Numbered from the stretch's first letter, positions 26,929 to 38,043 are shown. The stretch: 64,000 bases of DNA from Photobacterium obscurum (GCF_026191635.1 NZ_JAKRRW010000008.1:1-64000); one strand, 5' to 3'. The notes: generated by a model not told the origin, from the sequence alone. Translations and numbers: made by a program.

Positions 26929-28971
26929 ATGTCGAACCCATTATTAACCATGACGGAACTGCCTCCGTTTTCCCAGATCAAGCCTGAGCACGTTAAACCT
27001 GCAGTGGAGCAAGCCATTGCCGACTGCCGTGCCGAGGTGGAAGCCGTGCTGGCCAACGAGGCAGGGCCGAGTTGGGAAACGATTTGTGCTCCGCTGGCAG
27101 AAACCGATGACCGCCTGAGCCGTATCTGGTCACCGGTGGGCCACCTGAATGCCGTCAAAAACAGCAATGAACTGCGTGAAGCGTATGAAAGCTGCCTGCC
27201 GTTATTGTCGGATTATGGCACCTGGGTTGGGCAGCATAAAGGCCTGTATGAAGCCTATAAAGCGATAAAATCCGATGACAGCTTCGCTCAGCTGACCCAG
27301 GCACAGCAAAAATCCATCACTGATGCGCTAAAAGAATTTGAACTGTCGGGCATTGGCCTGCCAGCCGCAGAGCAGCACCGCTATGGTGAGATCAGTAAGC
27401 GTTTATCGGAACTGTCTTCGACCTTTAGCAACAATGTGCTTGATGCCACGATGGGGTGGAGCAAGCTGATCACCGATGAAGCCGAACTTGGCGGCTTGCC
27501 GGATTCGGCTCTGCAAGCGGCTAAAGCGGCAGCAGAAGCCAAAGAGCAAGATGGCTACCTGTTTACGCTTGAAATTCCGTCTTACCTACCGGTGATGACG
27601 TATTGTGAAAACCGCGAACTGCGCGCGGAAATGTATGAAGCCTTCGTGACCCGAGCATCGGACCGTGGCCCGAATGCCGGCAAGTGGGATAATACTGACC
27701 TTATTGCAGAGAAGTTGAGGCTGACCCATGAGCTGGGCCGTCTGTTGGGCTTTAACTCCTATAGCGAAAAGTCACTGGCGACCAAGATGGCGGAAACCCC
27801 GGATCAGGTGTTGGGCTTTTTGAATGATCTGGCTGCCCGTGCCAAGCCTCAGGGCGAGCGAGAAGTGGCTGAGTTACGTGACTATGCCCAATCAGAGTTC
27901 GGTGCCACAGACCTAGAGCCTTGGGACTTGGCGTTTTATGCCGAGAAGCTGAAACAGCACCGTTACAGTATTTCTGACGAGCAGCTGCGTCCGTATTTCC
28001 CGGAGCACAAAGTAGTTGCCGGACTGTTTGAAGTGCTGAAGCGTGTATTCGGCATGGACGTGAAGCCACGTGAAGGGGTAGACGTTTGGGATGAAACCGT
28101 CACCTTCTACGATATCTTTGATGCCTCAGGTAAGCTACGTGGCAGCTTCTATCTAGATCTGTACGCCCGTGAACACAAGCGTGGTGGCGCCTGGATGGAC
28201 GAGTGCATGGTACGTCGTGTGCGTACAGATGGCAGCCTGCAACAACCGGTCGCCTATCTGACCTGCAATTTCAACAAGCCTGTTGGTGACAAACCGGCCC
28301 TGTTTACCCATGATGAAGTGGTGACCTTGTTCCACGAGACCGGTCACGGTATTCACCACATGCTGACTCAGGTCGATGCCGCGGCGGTTTCTGGTATCAA
28401 TGGTGTACCATGGGATGCAGTAGAGTTGCCAAGTCAGTTTTTGGAAAACTGGTGCTGGGAAGAAGAAGCACTGGCCTTTATCTCTGGTCACTATGAGAGC
28501 GGAGAGCCTTTGCCAAAAGAGATGTTGGAGAAAATGCTGGAGGCGAAGAACTTCCAGTCGGCGATGGGGATCCTGCGCCAGCTAGAATTCGGCCTGTTCG
28601 ATTTTACCCTGTACAGCAACTACGATCCGGAAATCGGGGCACAGGTGCTCGAAACTCTCCGCGATATCAAGTCCCGGGTATCCGTGGTGCAAAGCCCGGA
28701 ATGGGGGCGCTTCCCGCACAGCTTCAGCCATATCTTTGCCGGTGGCTACAGTGCCGGTTACTACAGCTACCTGTGGGCGGAAGTACTGTCAGCGGATGCT
28801 TTCTCGCGCTTCGAGGAGGAAGGGATCTTCAACACCGAAACCGGTGCCGACTTCCTAGACTGTATTTTGGAGCGAGGTGGCAGCGAGGAGCCGATGGCGT
28901 TGTTTAAGCGATTCCGTGGTCGCGAGCCGCAGATCGACGCGCTGCTCCGTCATTCCGGCATCACCGGCTAG
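26929..28971 (+). CDS. prlC: Oligopeptidase A
   Basis: A 680-residue M3-family zinc metallopeptidase of the cytoplasm that degrades oligopeptides, including cleaved signal peptides. The zinc motif HETGH starts at His469, and the downstream third-ligand Glu lies in ENWCWEEEAL. Size and N-terminus (MSNPLLTM...LPPFSQIKPEHV) match the family. In E. coli prlC is a heat-shock gene linked to rlmJ; the link is kept here, divergently. A bidirectional terminator follows. Confidence 0.96.
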   Translation: MSNPLLTMTELPPFSQIKPEHVKPAVEQAIADCRAEVEAVLANEAGPSWETICAPLAETDDRLSRIWSPVGHLNAVKNSNELREAYESCLPLLSDYGTWVGQHKGLYEAYKAIKSDDSFAQLTQAQQKSITDALKEFELSGIGLPAAEQHRYGEISKRLSELSSTFSNNVLDATMGWSKLITDEAELGGLPDSALQAAKAAAEAKEQDGYLFTLEIPSYLPVMTYCENRELRAEMYEAFVTRASDRGPNAGKWDNTDLIAEKLRLTHELGRLLGFNSYSEKSLATKMAETPDQVLGFLNDLAARAKPQGEREVAELRDYAQSEFGATDLEPWDLAFYAEKLKQHRYSISDEQLRPYFPEHKVVAGLFEVLKRVFGMDVKPREGVDVWDETVTFYDIFDASGKLRGSFYLDLYAREHKRGGAWMDECMVRRVRTDGSLQQPVAYLTCNFNKPVGDKPALFTHDEVVTLFHETGHGIHHMLTQVDAAAVSGINGVPWDAVELPSQFLENWCWEEEALAFISGHYESGEPLPKEMLEKMLEAKNFQSAMGILRQLEFGLFDFTLYSNYDPEIGAQVLETLRDIKSRVSVVQSPEWGRFPHSFSHIFAGGYSAGYYSYLWAEVLSADAFSRFEEEGIFNTETGADFLDCILERGGSEEPMALFKRFRGREPQIDALLRHSGITG

Positions 28972-28978
28972 AAAGAAT

Positions 28979-29006
28979 AAAAAAGGCTCCCGGAGGAGCC
29001 TTTTTT
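28979..29006. terminator. Bidirectional terminator between prlC and gppA
   Basis: GGCTCC-CGGA-GGAGCC with six A before and six T after. It serves the convergent prlC and rhlB-gppA units. Confidence 0.92.
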
Positions 29007-29034
29007 GATCGAACGGGTTTTGCCAAGAGCGGTG

Positions 29035-30525
29035 TTACTCGCTCTCTTCAATGACCAGTGGCCAGCCCATATCCGTTTGGCGGATGGCTTCCTGCTGAAG
29101 CTCCGCGTTGGTCAGCGGGTTGGCAGCAAGCCAGGTGCGAGGTAATGCCAGTGTCAGCGTATTGTCCATCACCGCCAGCGTAAACGGCGGCTGGTGGTGG
29201 TGGTCTCGGCGGTGGCATAGGATCACGGCCAGGCGCAGCAGCCGCAAAATACGGGCGGCACTTTGGGCCGACAGGGCGTGTTGCTCGGGCAAGCTGGTTA
29301 GCTGTTCGCGGAAGCGGCGCAGCAGCTCGGCGATCAGGTGTTTTTGGGCACGGGTAAAGCCAGGCAGATCACTGTTGTTGATCAGGTAGGCGGCGTGCTC
29401 ACCACTTTTCTTGAACTCGATGCTGGTGCCTATTTCATGCAAGGTTGCACTTGCATGGAGCAGGTACTGTGCCTGTGGCTCTAATTGCCACTCCTGCTCG
29501 CAGCTGGTTAATAGCGACATCGCTGTCTGGGTAACCGCATTCGCATGCTCGGCATCGATCTGGTAGCGGGCCTGAAGGCTCATCAGGGTACGCTCACGCA
29601 CATCATGATGGCGCATCTGGCTCATCATCTCGTACACCATACCTTCACGCAGGGCACCGCCGGCCAAGGTCATCGACTGGATATTCAGAGATTCAAAAAT
29701 CGCAATCAAAATCGACAATCCGCTCGGGAATACCAGTGCACGCTCAAGTGTAAGCCCTTCAATATCAAGGTCTTCCAGGCGTTCATACTGCATGGCCTGG
29801 TGCTGCATTCGCTTGAGTTTCTGCAGGGTAATAATCTCATCCATACCCTGTGCCAGCATAATTTCCTGCAGCGCCTGAACGGTTCCGCTGGCACCCACGC
29901 AGGTATCCCACCCCAGTTTATTGTAGGGGGCGACAATAGGCTCTATTGCTTCTTTTGCTGCATTGATTGCTGCATCAAAGTTGTCTGCGGTCAGGTAGCG
30001 ATCTTTAAAGTAACGCTCGAGCCAGGTGACACAGCCGATCTTCAGGCTGGTCAGGGCACTGGCATCGAAACCTTCACCGATAATCACTTCGGTACTGGCG
30101 CCACCGATATCGACCACTAGCCGTTTGCCACATCCGCCTGAAGTGTGGGCTACACCCTGATAAATGATCCGGGCTTCTTCTTCGCCGGGAATAATCTCGA
30201 CGTCATGGCCAAGAATATCTTTGGCTTTAGAAAGAAAAGTATCGGCATTAACTGCTGTACGCAGGGCTGCGGTTCCGACTATGCGGATCTTGTCTGCGGG
30301 GATGTCTTGCAGCCTTTCTGCAAACAGGCTCAGGCAGTCCCAACCGCGTGCCATGGCTTCTTCACTCAGCTCGTTTTGGCTGTTGAGGCCAGCAGCGAGG
30401 CGGACTTTTCGCTTGATTTTCGCCAGTGTCTGCACACTGCCGGCAACTTCCCGCACAATCCACATGTGAAAGCTGTTTGAACCTAAATCAATCGCGGCGT
30501 ACAAAGGTGATACTGTTCTTTCCAT
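29035..30525 (-). CDS. gppA: Guanosine pentaphosphate/exopolyphosphate phosphatase GppA
   Basis: A 496-residue Ppx/GppA enzyme of the ASKHA fold: [15 protein letters not shown] (phosphate 1), GTAALR, and DIGGASTEV (phosphate 2). The C-terminal HD-like region contains [15 protein letters not shown]. GppA turns pppGpp into ppGpp; the paralogous Ppx acts on polyphosphate. Its place 8 bases after rhlB favours GppA, as in E. coli. Confidence 0.93.
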   Translation of the reverse strand: MERTVSPLYAAIDLGSNSFHMWIVREVAGSVQTLAKIKRKVRLAAGLNSQNELSEEAMARGWDCLSLFAERLQDIPADKIRIVGTAALRTAVNADTFLSKAKDILGHDVEIIPGEEEARIIYQGVAHTSGGCGKRLVVDIGGASTEVIIGEGFDASALTSLKIGCVTWLERYFKDRYLTADNFDAAINAAKEAIEPIVAPYNKLGWDTCVGASGTVQALQEIMLAQGMDEIITLQKLKRMQHQAMQYERLEDLDIEGLTLERALVFPSGLSILIAIFESLNIQSMTLAGGALREGMVYEMMSQMRHHDVRERTLMSLQARYQIDAEHANAVTQTAMSLLTSCEQEWQLEPQAQYLLHASATLHEIGTSIEFKKSGEHAAYLINNSDLPGFTRAQKHLIAELLRRFREQLTSLPEQHALSAQSAARILRLLRLAVILCHRRDHHHQPPFTLAVMDNTLTLALPRTWLAANPLTNAELQQEAIRQTDMGWPLVIEESE

Positions 30526-30533
30526 AGCATATC

Positions 30534-31847
30534 TTACTGTTGTTTTTGGTGCTGTGGGCGGCGACGGTTACGTTGACGCGACTGTCCCTGGCCTTGCCCC
30601 TGACGTGATGAACTGTTGCGACGGTTGCCACCCTGGCGTGGTGAGCGTGGGATGCTTACCGGTGCAGGCAGATCGTCTAATAGCGCTTCTCCGTCGTATT
30701 TAGAGAGCGGGATCGCATGTTCGATATACGTTTCGATCGCTGGCAGGTTGATTGCGTATTGCTCACAGGCAAAGCTGATTGAGTGACCGCTTGCACCTGC
30801 ACGACCAGTACGGCCAATACGGTGAACGTAGTCTTCTGCATCATCAGGTAGGTCGTAGTTAAATACATGCGTTACCTGAGGAATGTGCAGGCCTCGGGCT
30901 GCCACGTCAGTTGCGACCAGAATATCGACTTCACCCTGAGTAAATTGCTCAAGAATGCGAACGCGTTTTTTCTGTGGTACATCACCGGTTAGCAGGCCTA
31001 CACGGTGCTGGTCGGCAGCCAGGTGAGCCCAGATATCTTCGCAGCGGTGTTTGGTATTGGCGAAAATAATTGCGCGATCAGGCCACTCTTCTTCAATAAG
31101 GGTCTGCAGCAGGCGCATTTTGTCCTGGTTTGATGGGTAGAACAGCTCTTCCTGGATGCGGTGGCCGGTTTTCTGCTCCGGTTCAACAATCACGCTTTCA
31201 GGGTTGTTCATGTGCTCGAACGCCAGCTCTTTCACGCGGTATGATAGCGTGGCTGAGAACAGCATGTTCAGGCGCGCCTTAGGTGCCGGCATACGGCGGA
31301 ACAAGAAGCGGATATCTTTGATAAAGCCAAGATCGAACATTCGGTCTGCTTCATCGAGAACGACAGCCTGGATGGAACGTAGATCGATAACACGCTGCTT
31401 GTAGAAATCGATAATACGGCCGCAGGTACCGATCAGGATATCAACACCTTCTTCCAGTGTCTTTTGCTGTTTCTCGTACGCTTCGCCACCGTAGGCAAGG
31501 CCGGCTTTCAGGCCCGTGCTTTCAATCAGCGGCTTGGCATCATTGTAAATCTGAATTGCCAGTTCGCGTGTAGGTGCCATAATGATGGCACGAGGGTGGT
31601 TAGCTTTGCGCTCTTCCGAGGCTGGGTTGAGTAGCAAATAGTTAAAAGTCGCAGTCAGGAAGGCCAGGGTTTTCCCTGTACCTGTTTGAGCCTGACCAGC
31701 AATGTCTCGGCCGGTGAGCAGTACCGGCAATGCCAGGGCCTGGATCGGTGTACAATTGTGGAAACCTTTCGCTTCCAGTCCTTGTAAAACCGTAGGGTGC
31801 AAACCCAGGTCGGCAAATTTTTGCTCTGTGATATGAGTCGTCTTCAT
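30534..31847 (-). CDS. rhlB: DEAD-box RNA helicase RhlB
   Basis: A 437-residue DEAD-box helicase of the RNA degradosome. AQTGTGKT (53-60), PTRELA, DEAD (165-168), SAT and [10 protein letters not shown] appear in order. The tail after about residue 395 is rich in Arg, Gln and Ser, as expected for an RNA-binding extension. It is divergent from trxA and cotranscribed with gppA, the enteric arrangement. Confidence 0.96.
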   Translation of the reverse strand: MKTTHITEQKFADLGLHPTVLQGLEAKGFHNCTPIQALALPVLLTGRDIAGQAQTGTGKTLAFLTATFNYLLLNPASEERKANHPRAIIMAPTRELAIQIYNDAKPLIESTGLKAGLAYGGEAYEKQQKTLEEGVDILIGTCGRIIDFYKQRVIDLRSIQAVVLDEADRMFDLGFIKDIRFLFRRMPAPKARLNMLFSATLSYRVKELAFEHMNNPESVIVEPEQKTGHRIQEELFYPSNQDKMRLLQTLIEEEWPDRAIIFANTKHRCEDIWAHLAADQHRVGLLTGDVPQKKRVRILEQFTQGEVDILVATDVAARGLHIPQVTHVFNYDLPDDAEDYVHRIGRTGRAGASGHSISFACEQYAINLPAIETYIEHAIPLSKYDGEALLDDLPAPVSIPRSPRQGGNRRNSSSRQGQGQGQSRQRNRRRPQHQKQQ

Positions 31848-31960
31848 TCGTATAGAATATCAGCTTAGGGTTGCAATACGAAACGGATTCCATTCAAATA
31901 GGGCATCGATTTGCTGGTTAAAATAAAATCAGCTAAGAAAATCAACCATTGGAGTGGAAG

Positions 31961-32287
31961 ATGAGCGACAAGATTGTGCAGCTGACAGACGCTAGTTTTG
32001 AGAGCGATGTGATTAATGCTGCGGGCCCTGTACTAGTCGATTTTTGGGCTGAATGGTGTGGTCCTTGTAAAATGATTGCCCCAATTCTTGACGAAATCGC
32101 GGATGAGTACGAAGGCAAGCTGACTATCGGTAAACTAAATATCGATCAGAACTCAGCAACGCCGCCGAAGTTCGGTATCCGTGGTATTCCAACACTGCTG
32201 CTGTTTAAAGACGGTGGTGTAGCAGCTACAAAAGTAGGTGCGCTATCAAAGAGCCAGCTTAAAGAGTTCCTGGACGCGAACCTATAA
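31961..32287 (+). CDS. trxA: Thioredoxin 1
   Basis: A 108-residue thioredoxin with the active site WCGPC at 32-36 and the cis-Pro segment RGIPTLLLF. It is the cytoplasmic dithiol donor for ribonucleotide reductase and other enzymes. The ATG at 31961 has GGAG seven bases upstream and gives the usual [10 protein letters not shown] start; the longer frame adds four residues. rho lies downstream. Confidence 0.97.
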   Translation: MSDKIVQLTDASFESDVINAAGPVLVDFWAEWCGPCKMIAPILDEIADEYEGKLTIGKLNIDQNSATPPKFGIRGIPTLLLFKDGGVAATKVGALSKSQLKEFLDANL

Positions 32288-32485
32288 GCGATCTCTTACC
32301 CGAACCGTGCGCAATTTCTCAGTTGTGCATGGTTTGACTTCCGACTATGCTAGACGGATGGCATCTTTAGTGCTAACTTATTGCACGTTAATTGTTCATT
32401 TGTTCATTCCTTGACCAGCCCCATTGGTCAACTCTATCTCAACTAACATAGAACCCCGATTTTGACTGACAAGAAACCCACCACT
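32288..32485 (+). promoter_or_regulatory. rho leader region
   Basis: About 200 bases between trxA and rho. They include a 7-bp dyad TTGACCA/TGGTCAA (32411-32417 and 32425-32431) and C-rich, G-poor stretches downstream. E. coli rho is autoregulated by termination in its leader; the composition here is compatible, but no site is proven. Confidence 0.45.
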
Positions 32486-33751
32486 ATGAATCTTACAGAA
32501 CTGAAAAACCAACCTATTCCGAAGTTGGTTGCGCTTGGCGAAAGCTTAGGATTAGAAAACCTAGCGCGTTTGAGAAAACAAGACATCATCTTCTCTATTC
32601 TCAAACAGCATGCAAAAAGTGGTGAGGACATTTTTGGCGATGGTGTTCTAGAGATTCTTCAAGATGGCTTCGGCTTCCTTCGCTCTGCAGACAGCTCTTA
32701 CCTTGCCGGCCCTGACGACATCTACGTTTCTCCTAGCCAAATCCGCCGTTTCAATCTTCGTACTGGTGATACCATTGCCGGGAAGATCCGTCCTCCGAAA
32801 GATGGCGAGCGCTATTTTGCTCTATTGAAAGTAAATGAAGTTAACCACGACAAGCCTGACAACGCCCGTAACAAAATCCTGTTTGAAAACCTGACGCCAC
32901 TGCACGCGAACGATCGCATGCGTATGGAGCGTGGTAACGGCTCGACAGAAGATATTACGGCCCGTGTTCTGGATCTGGCATCGCCGATTGGTAAAGGCCA
33001 GCGTGGCCTGATCGTGGCACCGCCGAAAGCGGGTAAAACCATGTTGCTGCAGAACATTGCCCAGAGCATTGCCTACAACCACCCTGAATGTGAGTTGATG
33101 GTATTGCTGATCGACGAACGTCCGGAAGAAGTTACCGAGATGCAGCGTCTGGTTAAAGGTGAAGTCGTAGCATCGACGTTCGATGAGCCAGCATCACGCC
33201 ACGTACAGGTAGCTGAGATGGTTATCGAGAAGGCAAAACGCCTGGTTGAACACAAGAAAGACGTGGTGATCCTGCTGGATTCTATTACCCGTCTGGCACG
33301 TGCCTACAACACCGTAGTACCTTCATCGGGCAAGGTACTGACTGGTGGTGTGGATGCCAACGCCCTGCACCGTCCTAAGCGCTTCTTCGGTGCGGCTCGT
33401 AATGTCGAGGAAGGCGGCAGCCTGACTATCATTGCTACGGCACTGGTAGATACCGGCTCGAAGATGGATGAAGTGATCTACGAAGAGTTCAAGGGTACAG
33501 GTAACATGGAACTGCACCTATCTCGTAAGATTGCCGAGAAACGTGTTTTCCCTGCGATTGACTTCAACCGTTCTGGTACCCGCCGTGAAGAGCTATTGGC
33601 GAAAGCAGATGAGCTACAGAAGATGTGGATCCTGCGTAAGATTGTTCACCCGATGAGTGAAACTGATAGCATGGAATTCCTGATCGATAAGCTGTCGATG
33701 ACTAAGACCAATGATGAGTTCTTTGACGCAATGCGCCGTCAGAAGTCATAA
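32486..33751 (+). CDS. rho: Transcription termination factor Rho
   Basis: A 421-residue hexameric RNA-dependent ATPase that ends transcription. The N-terminal RNA-binding part includes [22 protein letters not shown]; Walker A is APPKAGKT and Walker B VVILLDS. The ATG at 32486 gives the normal MNLTELKN start; an upstream in-frame TTG would add eight residues. It lies downstream of trxA as in E. coli. Confidence 0.97.
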   Translation: MNLTELKNQPIPKLVALGESLGLENLARLRKQDIIFSILKQHAKSGEDIFGDGVLEILQDGFGFLRSADSSYLAGPDDIYVSPSQIRRFNLRTGDTIAGKIRPPKDGERYFALLKVNEVNHDKPDNARNKILFENLTPLHANDRMRMERGNGSTEDITARVLDLASPIGKGQRGLIVAPPKAGKTMLLQNIAQSIAYNHPECELMVLLIDERPEEVTEMQRLVKGEVVASTFDEPASRHVQVAEMVIEKAKRLVEHKKDVVILLDSITRLARAYNTVVPSSGKVLTGGVDANALHRPKRFFGAARNVEEGGSLTIIATALVDTGSKMDEVIYEEFKGTGNMELHLSRKIAEKRVFPAIDFNRSGTRREELLAKADELQKMWILRKIVHPMSETDSMEFLIDKLSMTKTNDEFFDAMRRQKS

Positions 33752-33778
33752 TTTAGCTGTCTGACTCACAGTTTTCTG

Positions 33779-33806
33779 AAACGCCACCTAGTGTGGCGTT
33801 TTTTAT
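33779..33806 (+). terminator. rho terminator
   Basis: Eight-base arms AACGCCAC/GTGGCGTT with a 5-base loop, followed by six T. Confidence 0.88.
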
Positions 33807-33980
33807 TGGGCAGAGATCCTGCATAATCCTATCAAACAGTATTCGATTACATGCCTGACTAGATGCAGATCACTATACTAGGCTACTGTAATTGCTGTAC
33901 TGACAACTGAGCATGAACCAGGATGGTGAGTGGGTTGCAGTACAGGGGATAAAATAAGCTCTTCACCGTAAGGAGGTGAC

Positions 33981-34976
33981 ATGCGACAAGGATGGTGCAT
34001 GCTGTTAATACTTCTGGTCAGCAGCCTGAAGCCTGCTATGGCCGTTGAAGTTTCCGATCTCGAGGTCAAGCAGATCGCTGCGTCCACCCAGGTACAAAAC
34101 CGGGTTAGGGCGTTGACCACCCTCTATGACAAGAGCGACTTTCGCGCACTGGAATTTAATCTCTCTCAGTTGTCACTGCTGCAGCAGGAAGCGGTGCGGT
34201 TACAGCTGGTGCAGCATGCTGTTGATAGCGGCGAGCTGGATCAGGCCAAGGCCGATTGGCTACAGGCACAGGCCGAGCGCAAACCTTCTTTTACTGTTGT
34301 CGAACAGGGGGACGGCTATCAGGTCACTAAAGCTGCCTTCCATTATGGTGCGCAGGCTCGCGGGCTGGTGATAGAGTGGCAGCACATTTTGCTGGCACAG
34401 GAGATGGTTGCTCAGGCTGAATCGGGCTCATTGGTATTATCTACCTGGCTGACCGGTGATTTGCGTACCCAGACAACCCGCCGGGACATTTTTCTCCAGC
34501 AACTGCCAGCGCTTTCGGATCAGGCGGTAGAGCAACTGATTACCCAGTTTACCTCGGATAGCAAGCTGATGTGGTTGCCGGACAACGGCATTATCGCCCA
34601 TCTGGCCGCCGCTTCGGGGGACGCGCAGATGTATCATTTGCTGTGGCGCCGTCGTACCGATCAATATAGCCTGGCGGAGCTAAACCGGTTGGCAGCCCAG
34701 GCACCGGCCCCGGATGCCGTCGAGCAATTAATGGCCGCGACCATTAACCCTTCGTTGAAACCCCAGGCCTACAAGGCACTGATCACCCTTAAACCACTTC
34801 CTGTCAATGCCCGAGCCTTCTTGGCCGAGAAGCTTGATGAGGTCGAGGATGGCCAGCTGGTGGCATCTGAATTGGCACAGCAGGGCTATATAGACTGGCT
34901 TGAGCAGCTGGCATCGGCCAGCCGAAGCCAAGTATTGCAAAACAACTTCAAGGCGGCTCAGGCCCAATTACCTTAG
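33981..34976 (+). CDS. Secreted helical-repeat protein of unknown function
   Basis: A 331-residue protein with a Sec signal peptide (MLLILLVSSLKPAMA, about residue 21) and a very strong AAGGAGGTGAC ribosome site. The mature chain is almost all helix, rich in Ala, Leu and Gln, with repeating LSQLSLLQQEAVRLQLVQ-like segments that suggest HEAT- or TPR-type solenoid repeats. I do not recognise the family. It lies alone between rho and ubiD. Periplasmic location is inferred from the signal peptide; no lipobox is present. Confidence 0.75.
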   Translation: MRQGWCMLLILLVSSLKPAMAVEVSDLEVKQIAASTQVQNRVRALTTLYDKSDFRALEFNLSQLSLLQQEAVRLQLVQHAVDSGELDQAKADWLQAQAERKPSFTVVEQGDGYQVTKAAFHYGAQARGLVIEWQHILLAQEMVAQAESGSLVLSTWLTGDLRTQTTRRDIFLQQLPALSDQAVEQLITQFTSDSKLMWLPDNGIIAHLAAASGDAQMYHLLWRRRTDQYSLAELNRLAAQAPAPDAVEQLMAATINPSLKPQAYKALITLKPLPVNARAFLAEKLDEVEDGQLVASELAQQGYIDWLEQLASASRSQVLQNNFKAAQAQLP

Positions 34977-35137
34977 GGGCATCTGTTACATTACCCCCTA
35001 GTGGCTCTGTCTCGTTGATTTTCCAGTGTGCTTAAGTTAACAACTCGTTATAATGTTGCCAATTTAATTGCAAATCCCGGCTCGATGCATTATCTGGCCG
35101 GGATTTGGCACTTTATAGTGGGTAACAGGTAGAGCCT

Positions 35138-37018
35138 ATGAAATTCAAGGATCTGCGAGACTTTATTGACTATCTGGAACTAGAAGGTCAGTTAAAGCGA
35201 ATCAAGCAGCCAATCGATCCGAACCAGGAAATCACAGAAATTTGTGACCGTACGCTGCGCGCCGGTGGTCCGGCCCTGCTGTTTGAAAATCCGGTGGGTT
35301 ATGGCATGCCGGTACTGGCTAACCTGTTTGGTACCCCCGAGCGAGTAGCGATGGGAATGGGACGGCAGGACGTCAAAGAGCTGCGAGAAGTCGGTAAATT
35401 ACTGGCCTATCTGAAAGAGCCTGAGCCGCCGCGTGGTTTTCGTGACGCTGTCGACAAGCTGCCGGTATTCAAGCAGGTGCTAAATATGCCAACCAAGCGC
35501 TTGCGCAAGGCACCGTGCCAGCAGGTCGTCTGGGAAGGCGACGAGGTCGATCTGGATAAAATACCGGTGATGAGCTGCTGGCCGGGCGATGTGGCGCCGC
35601 TGCTGACCTGGGGGCTAACCATCACCAAAGGGCCGAATAAGAAGCGTCAGAACCTGGGGATTTACCGCCAGCAAAAGATTGGCAAAAACAAGATCATTAT
35701 GCGTTGGCTGGCCCACCGCGGCGGTGCGTTGGACTTGCGTGACTGGATGGAAACTCACCCCGGCGAACCGTTCCCGGTTACCGTCGCGTTTGGTGCCGAT
35801 CCGGCGACTATCCTAGGCGCTGTTACGCCTGTACCGGATACTCTGTCCGAGTATGCGTTTGCCGGTTTACTGCGTGGTAGCAAAACCGAAGTGGTGAAGA
35901 GCCTCAGCAACGATTTGGATGTGCCGGCCAGTGCGGAAATTGTGATGGAGGGTTATATCGACCCTAACGAGTTTGCCGATGAGGGGCCATATGGCGACCA
36001 TACCGGCTACTACAACGAGGTCGAACGCCACCACGTGTTTACCATAACCCATGTCACTATGCGCAAGGATCCTATCTATCACAGTACTTATACCGGTCGT
36101 CCGCCCGATGAGCCTGCGGTGTTAGGGGTCGCCCTCAATGAAGTGTTCGTTCCGATCCTGCAAAAGCAGTTCCCGGAGATTGTCGACTTCTACTTGCCGC
36201 CAGAAGGGTGTTCGTACCGTATGGCGGTGGTGACGATGAAGAAGCAGTATCCGGGCCATGCCAAGCGGGTGATGATGGGGGTGTGGTCGTTCCTGCGCCA
36301 GTTCATGTATACCAAGTTTGTGATTGTGTGTGACGATGATGTCAACGCGCGTGACTGGAGCAGTGTTATTGAGGCAATGACAACCAGAATGGATCCGGTG
36401 CGTGACACGTTACTGATCGATCACACTCCAATTGATTCACTCGATTTTGCGTCGCCTGTTGTGGGCCTTGGCTCAAAAATGGGGCTGGATGTTACCGTGA
36501 AGTGGGACGCTGAAACGGTGAATACCGCGAGTGAACAGAGTCAGGCCAAATCACCGTTCGATATTGAAGAGGGTGTCTGCAGCTTACTCAAGCAATTTCC
36601 GGAAATTGTCGACTTTTATTTACCGCCGGAAGCGGACGCAAATAAAATGGCCATCGTGAGTATCAAAAAAGGTGCCGCAGGCCATGCTCGTCGAGTGATG
36701 GATGGCGTCTGGTCGTTCATGGAGCAGTTTACGGATGCCAAATTTGTGATTGTCTGTGATGATGATGTCAATGTACGCGATTGGAACGATGTCATTTGGG
36801 CGATCACCACGCGTATGGATCCAAGCCGCGATACCTTGTTGCTCGGAAATACCCAGGGTGATCCATCTACAGGGGCCCCTGGCTCGAAAATGGGGCTGGA
36901 TGCGACCAACAAGTGGCAGGGGGAGACGGATCGCGAGTGGGGCACCCCGATAGCTAAAGATCCGGAAATCGTTGCCAAGGTGGATACTATCTGGGACGAG
37001 CTGGGTATTTTAAATTAA
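35138..37018 (+). CDS. ubiD: UbiD decarboxylase with a duplicated C-terminal segment
   Basis: UbiD decarboxylates 3-octaprenyl-4-hydroxybenzoate in ubiquinone synthesis, using prenylated FMN. Residues 1-340 look canonical, including GIYRQQ and the [12 protein letters not shown] active-site segment. E. coli UbiD is 497 residues; this one is 626. The excess is an internal repeat: residues 345-454 and 487-589 align (both start [12 protein letters not shown], contain [14 protein letters not shown] and TTRMDP-RDT, and reach GSKMGLD). Copy 1 keeps the canonical TPID-LDFASPV part; copy 2 keeps the canonical ATNKW-GET-REWG-PI end. The frame is open throughout, so it is probably functional. It precedes a ferredoxin gene and fre. 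Confidence 0.93.
   Translation: MKFKDLRDFIDYLELEGQLKRIKQPIDPNQEITEICDRTLRAGGPALLFENPVGYGMPVLANLFGTPERVAMGMGRQDVKELREVGKLLAYLKEPEPPRGFRDAVDKLPVFKQVLNMPTKRLRKAPCQQVVWEGDEVDLDKIPVMSCWPGDVAPLLTWGLTITKGPNKKRQNLGIYRQQKIGKNKIIMRWLAHRGGALDLRDWMETHPGEPFPVTVAFGADPATILGAVTPVPDTLSEYAFAGLLRGSKTEVVKSLSNDLDVPASAEIVMEGYIDPNEFADEGPYGDHTGYYNEVERHHVFTITHVTMRKDPIYHSTYTGRPPDEPAVLGVALNEVFVPILQKQFPEIVDFYLPPEGCSYRMAVVTMKKQYPGHAKRVMMGVWSFLRQFMYTKFVIVCDDDVNARDWSSVIEAMTTRMDPVRDTLLIDHTPIDSLDFASPVVGLGSKMGLDVTVKWDAETVNTASEQSQAKSPFDIEEGVCSLLKQFPEIVDFYLPPEADANKMAIVSIKKGAAGHARRVMDGVWSFMEQFTDAKFVIVCDDDVNVRDWNDVIWAITTRMDPSRDTLLLGNTQGDPSTGAPGSKMGLDATNKWQGETDREWGTPIAKDPEIVAKVDTIWDELGILN
36158..36907 (+). repeat. Diverged tandem repeat inside ubiD
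   Basis: The two copies start at 36158 (codon 341) and about 36584 (codon 483), 142 codons apart. Protein identity is clear but DNA third positions differ widely, so the duplication is old. About 30 residues (455-484) form an unlike linker. Confidence 0.85.
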
Positions 37019-37038
37019 CTGTTTTAGATTAAGTTACT

Positions 37039-37320
37039 ATGCCGGAAACTGAAACTAAGCACCGGATACACCTGTTGCCTCATGATGTTGTTTTTACTGC
37101 TGGAGAGCAGGAAACCGTCCTTGAGGCAGCGCTCAATGCAGGTGTTGCTTTTCCCAACCGCTGTCAGGTTGGGGCATGTGCGATGTGTATGTGCCAAAAA
37201 GTTTCCGGCGAGATAAGCTACCAACTTGAGCCTATGCTTACTGAGAAAGAGCAGGCGCAAGGCTGGATGTTTACCTGTCAGGCCGTCGCTCACAGCGATC
37301 TGGTTTTACAGTTAGATTAG
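37039..37320 (+). CDS. 2Fe-2S ferredoxin-domain protein
   Basis: A 93-residue plant-type ferredoxin domain with ligands Cys42, Cys47, Cys50 and Cys80 (C-x4-C-x2-C...C) and an extra Cys52. It lies 20 bases after ubiD and 9 bases before fre, so one transcript is likely. In several oxidoreductases such a domain is fused to a Fre-like reductase; here the two are separate genes. It may pass electrons from Fre to an unknown partner; this is inference. Confidence 0.88.
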   Translation: MPETETKHRIHLLPHDVVFTAGEQETVLEAALNAGVAFPNRCQVGACAMCMCQKVSGEISYQLEPMLTEKEQAQGWMFTCQAVAHSDLVLQLD

Positions 37321-37329
37321 AGGAAGACA

Positions 37330-38040
37330 ATGTCCATTAAATGTGAAGTAAAGTCAGTAGAACCGTTAGCCTGTAATACATTCCGCATTTTGTTAAAACC
37401 AGAGCAAAGTGTGGACTTTAAAGCAGGCCAGTACCTATTGGCCGTTATGGGTGAGAAAGACAAGCGTCCGTTTTCGATTGCCAGCAGCCCTTGCCGTGAA
37501 GGCGAGCTGGAGCTGCATATCGGTGCGGCCGAGCATAACCCGTATGCCATCGAGGTGGTCGATACCATGAAGGCGGCACTGGCTGATGGCCAACAGGTTG
37601 AGATCGAAGCACCGCATGGCGAAGCCTGGGTACGAGAAACCAGCGACAAGCCGCTGTTGATGATTGCCGGTGGTACGGGTTTCTCTTATGTACGCAGTAT
37701 CTTGGACAACTGTCTGAGCCGTGGTGTGAGCCAGCCGATTTTCGTCTACTGGGGTGGTCGTGATGCATGCCAGCTGTATGCCCATGACGAGCTGCAGGCA
37801 CTGGCTGAGCAGCATGCGAACCTGACTTATGTGCCAGTGGTCGAAACTGCGCCGGAAGGCTGGCAGGGTAAAACTGGCAATGTACTTGAGGCGGTGAGCG
37901 ACGATTTTGTCAGCCTGTCTTCGTACGATATTTACCTGTGCGGCCGCTTTGAAATGGCCGGCGCTGCCCGTGAGATGTTCACCGCCGAGAAAGGTGCCGA
38001 GCGCGAACGGATGTTTGCCGACGCGTTTGCGTTTATCTGA
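37330..38040 (+). CDS. fre: NAD(P)H-flavin reductase Fre
   Basis: A 236-residue ferredoxin-NADP reductase-fold enzyme that reduces free flavins. RPFSIASSP is the flavin-binding motif, [12 protein letters not shown] the nucleotide motif, and [16 protein letters not shown] a Fre hallmark. It is related to LuxG of luminous bacteria. Reduced FMN can feed UbiX-type prenyl-flavin formation, Fe3+ reduction or luciferase; its place behind ubiD fits the enteric order. A bidirectional terminator follows. Confidence 0.95.
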   Translation: MSIKCEVKSVEPLACNTFRILLKPEQSVDFKAGQYLLAVMGEKDKRPFSIASSPCREGELELHIGAAEHNPYAIEVVDTMKAALADGQQVEIEAPHGEAWVRETSDKPLLMIAGGTGFSYVRSILDNCLSRGVSQPIFVYWGGRDACQLYAHDELQALAEQHANLTYVPVVETAPEGWQGKTGNVLEAVSDDFVSLSSYDIYLCGRFEMAGAAREMFTAEKGAERERMFADAFAFI

Positions 38041-38043
38041 TGT

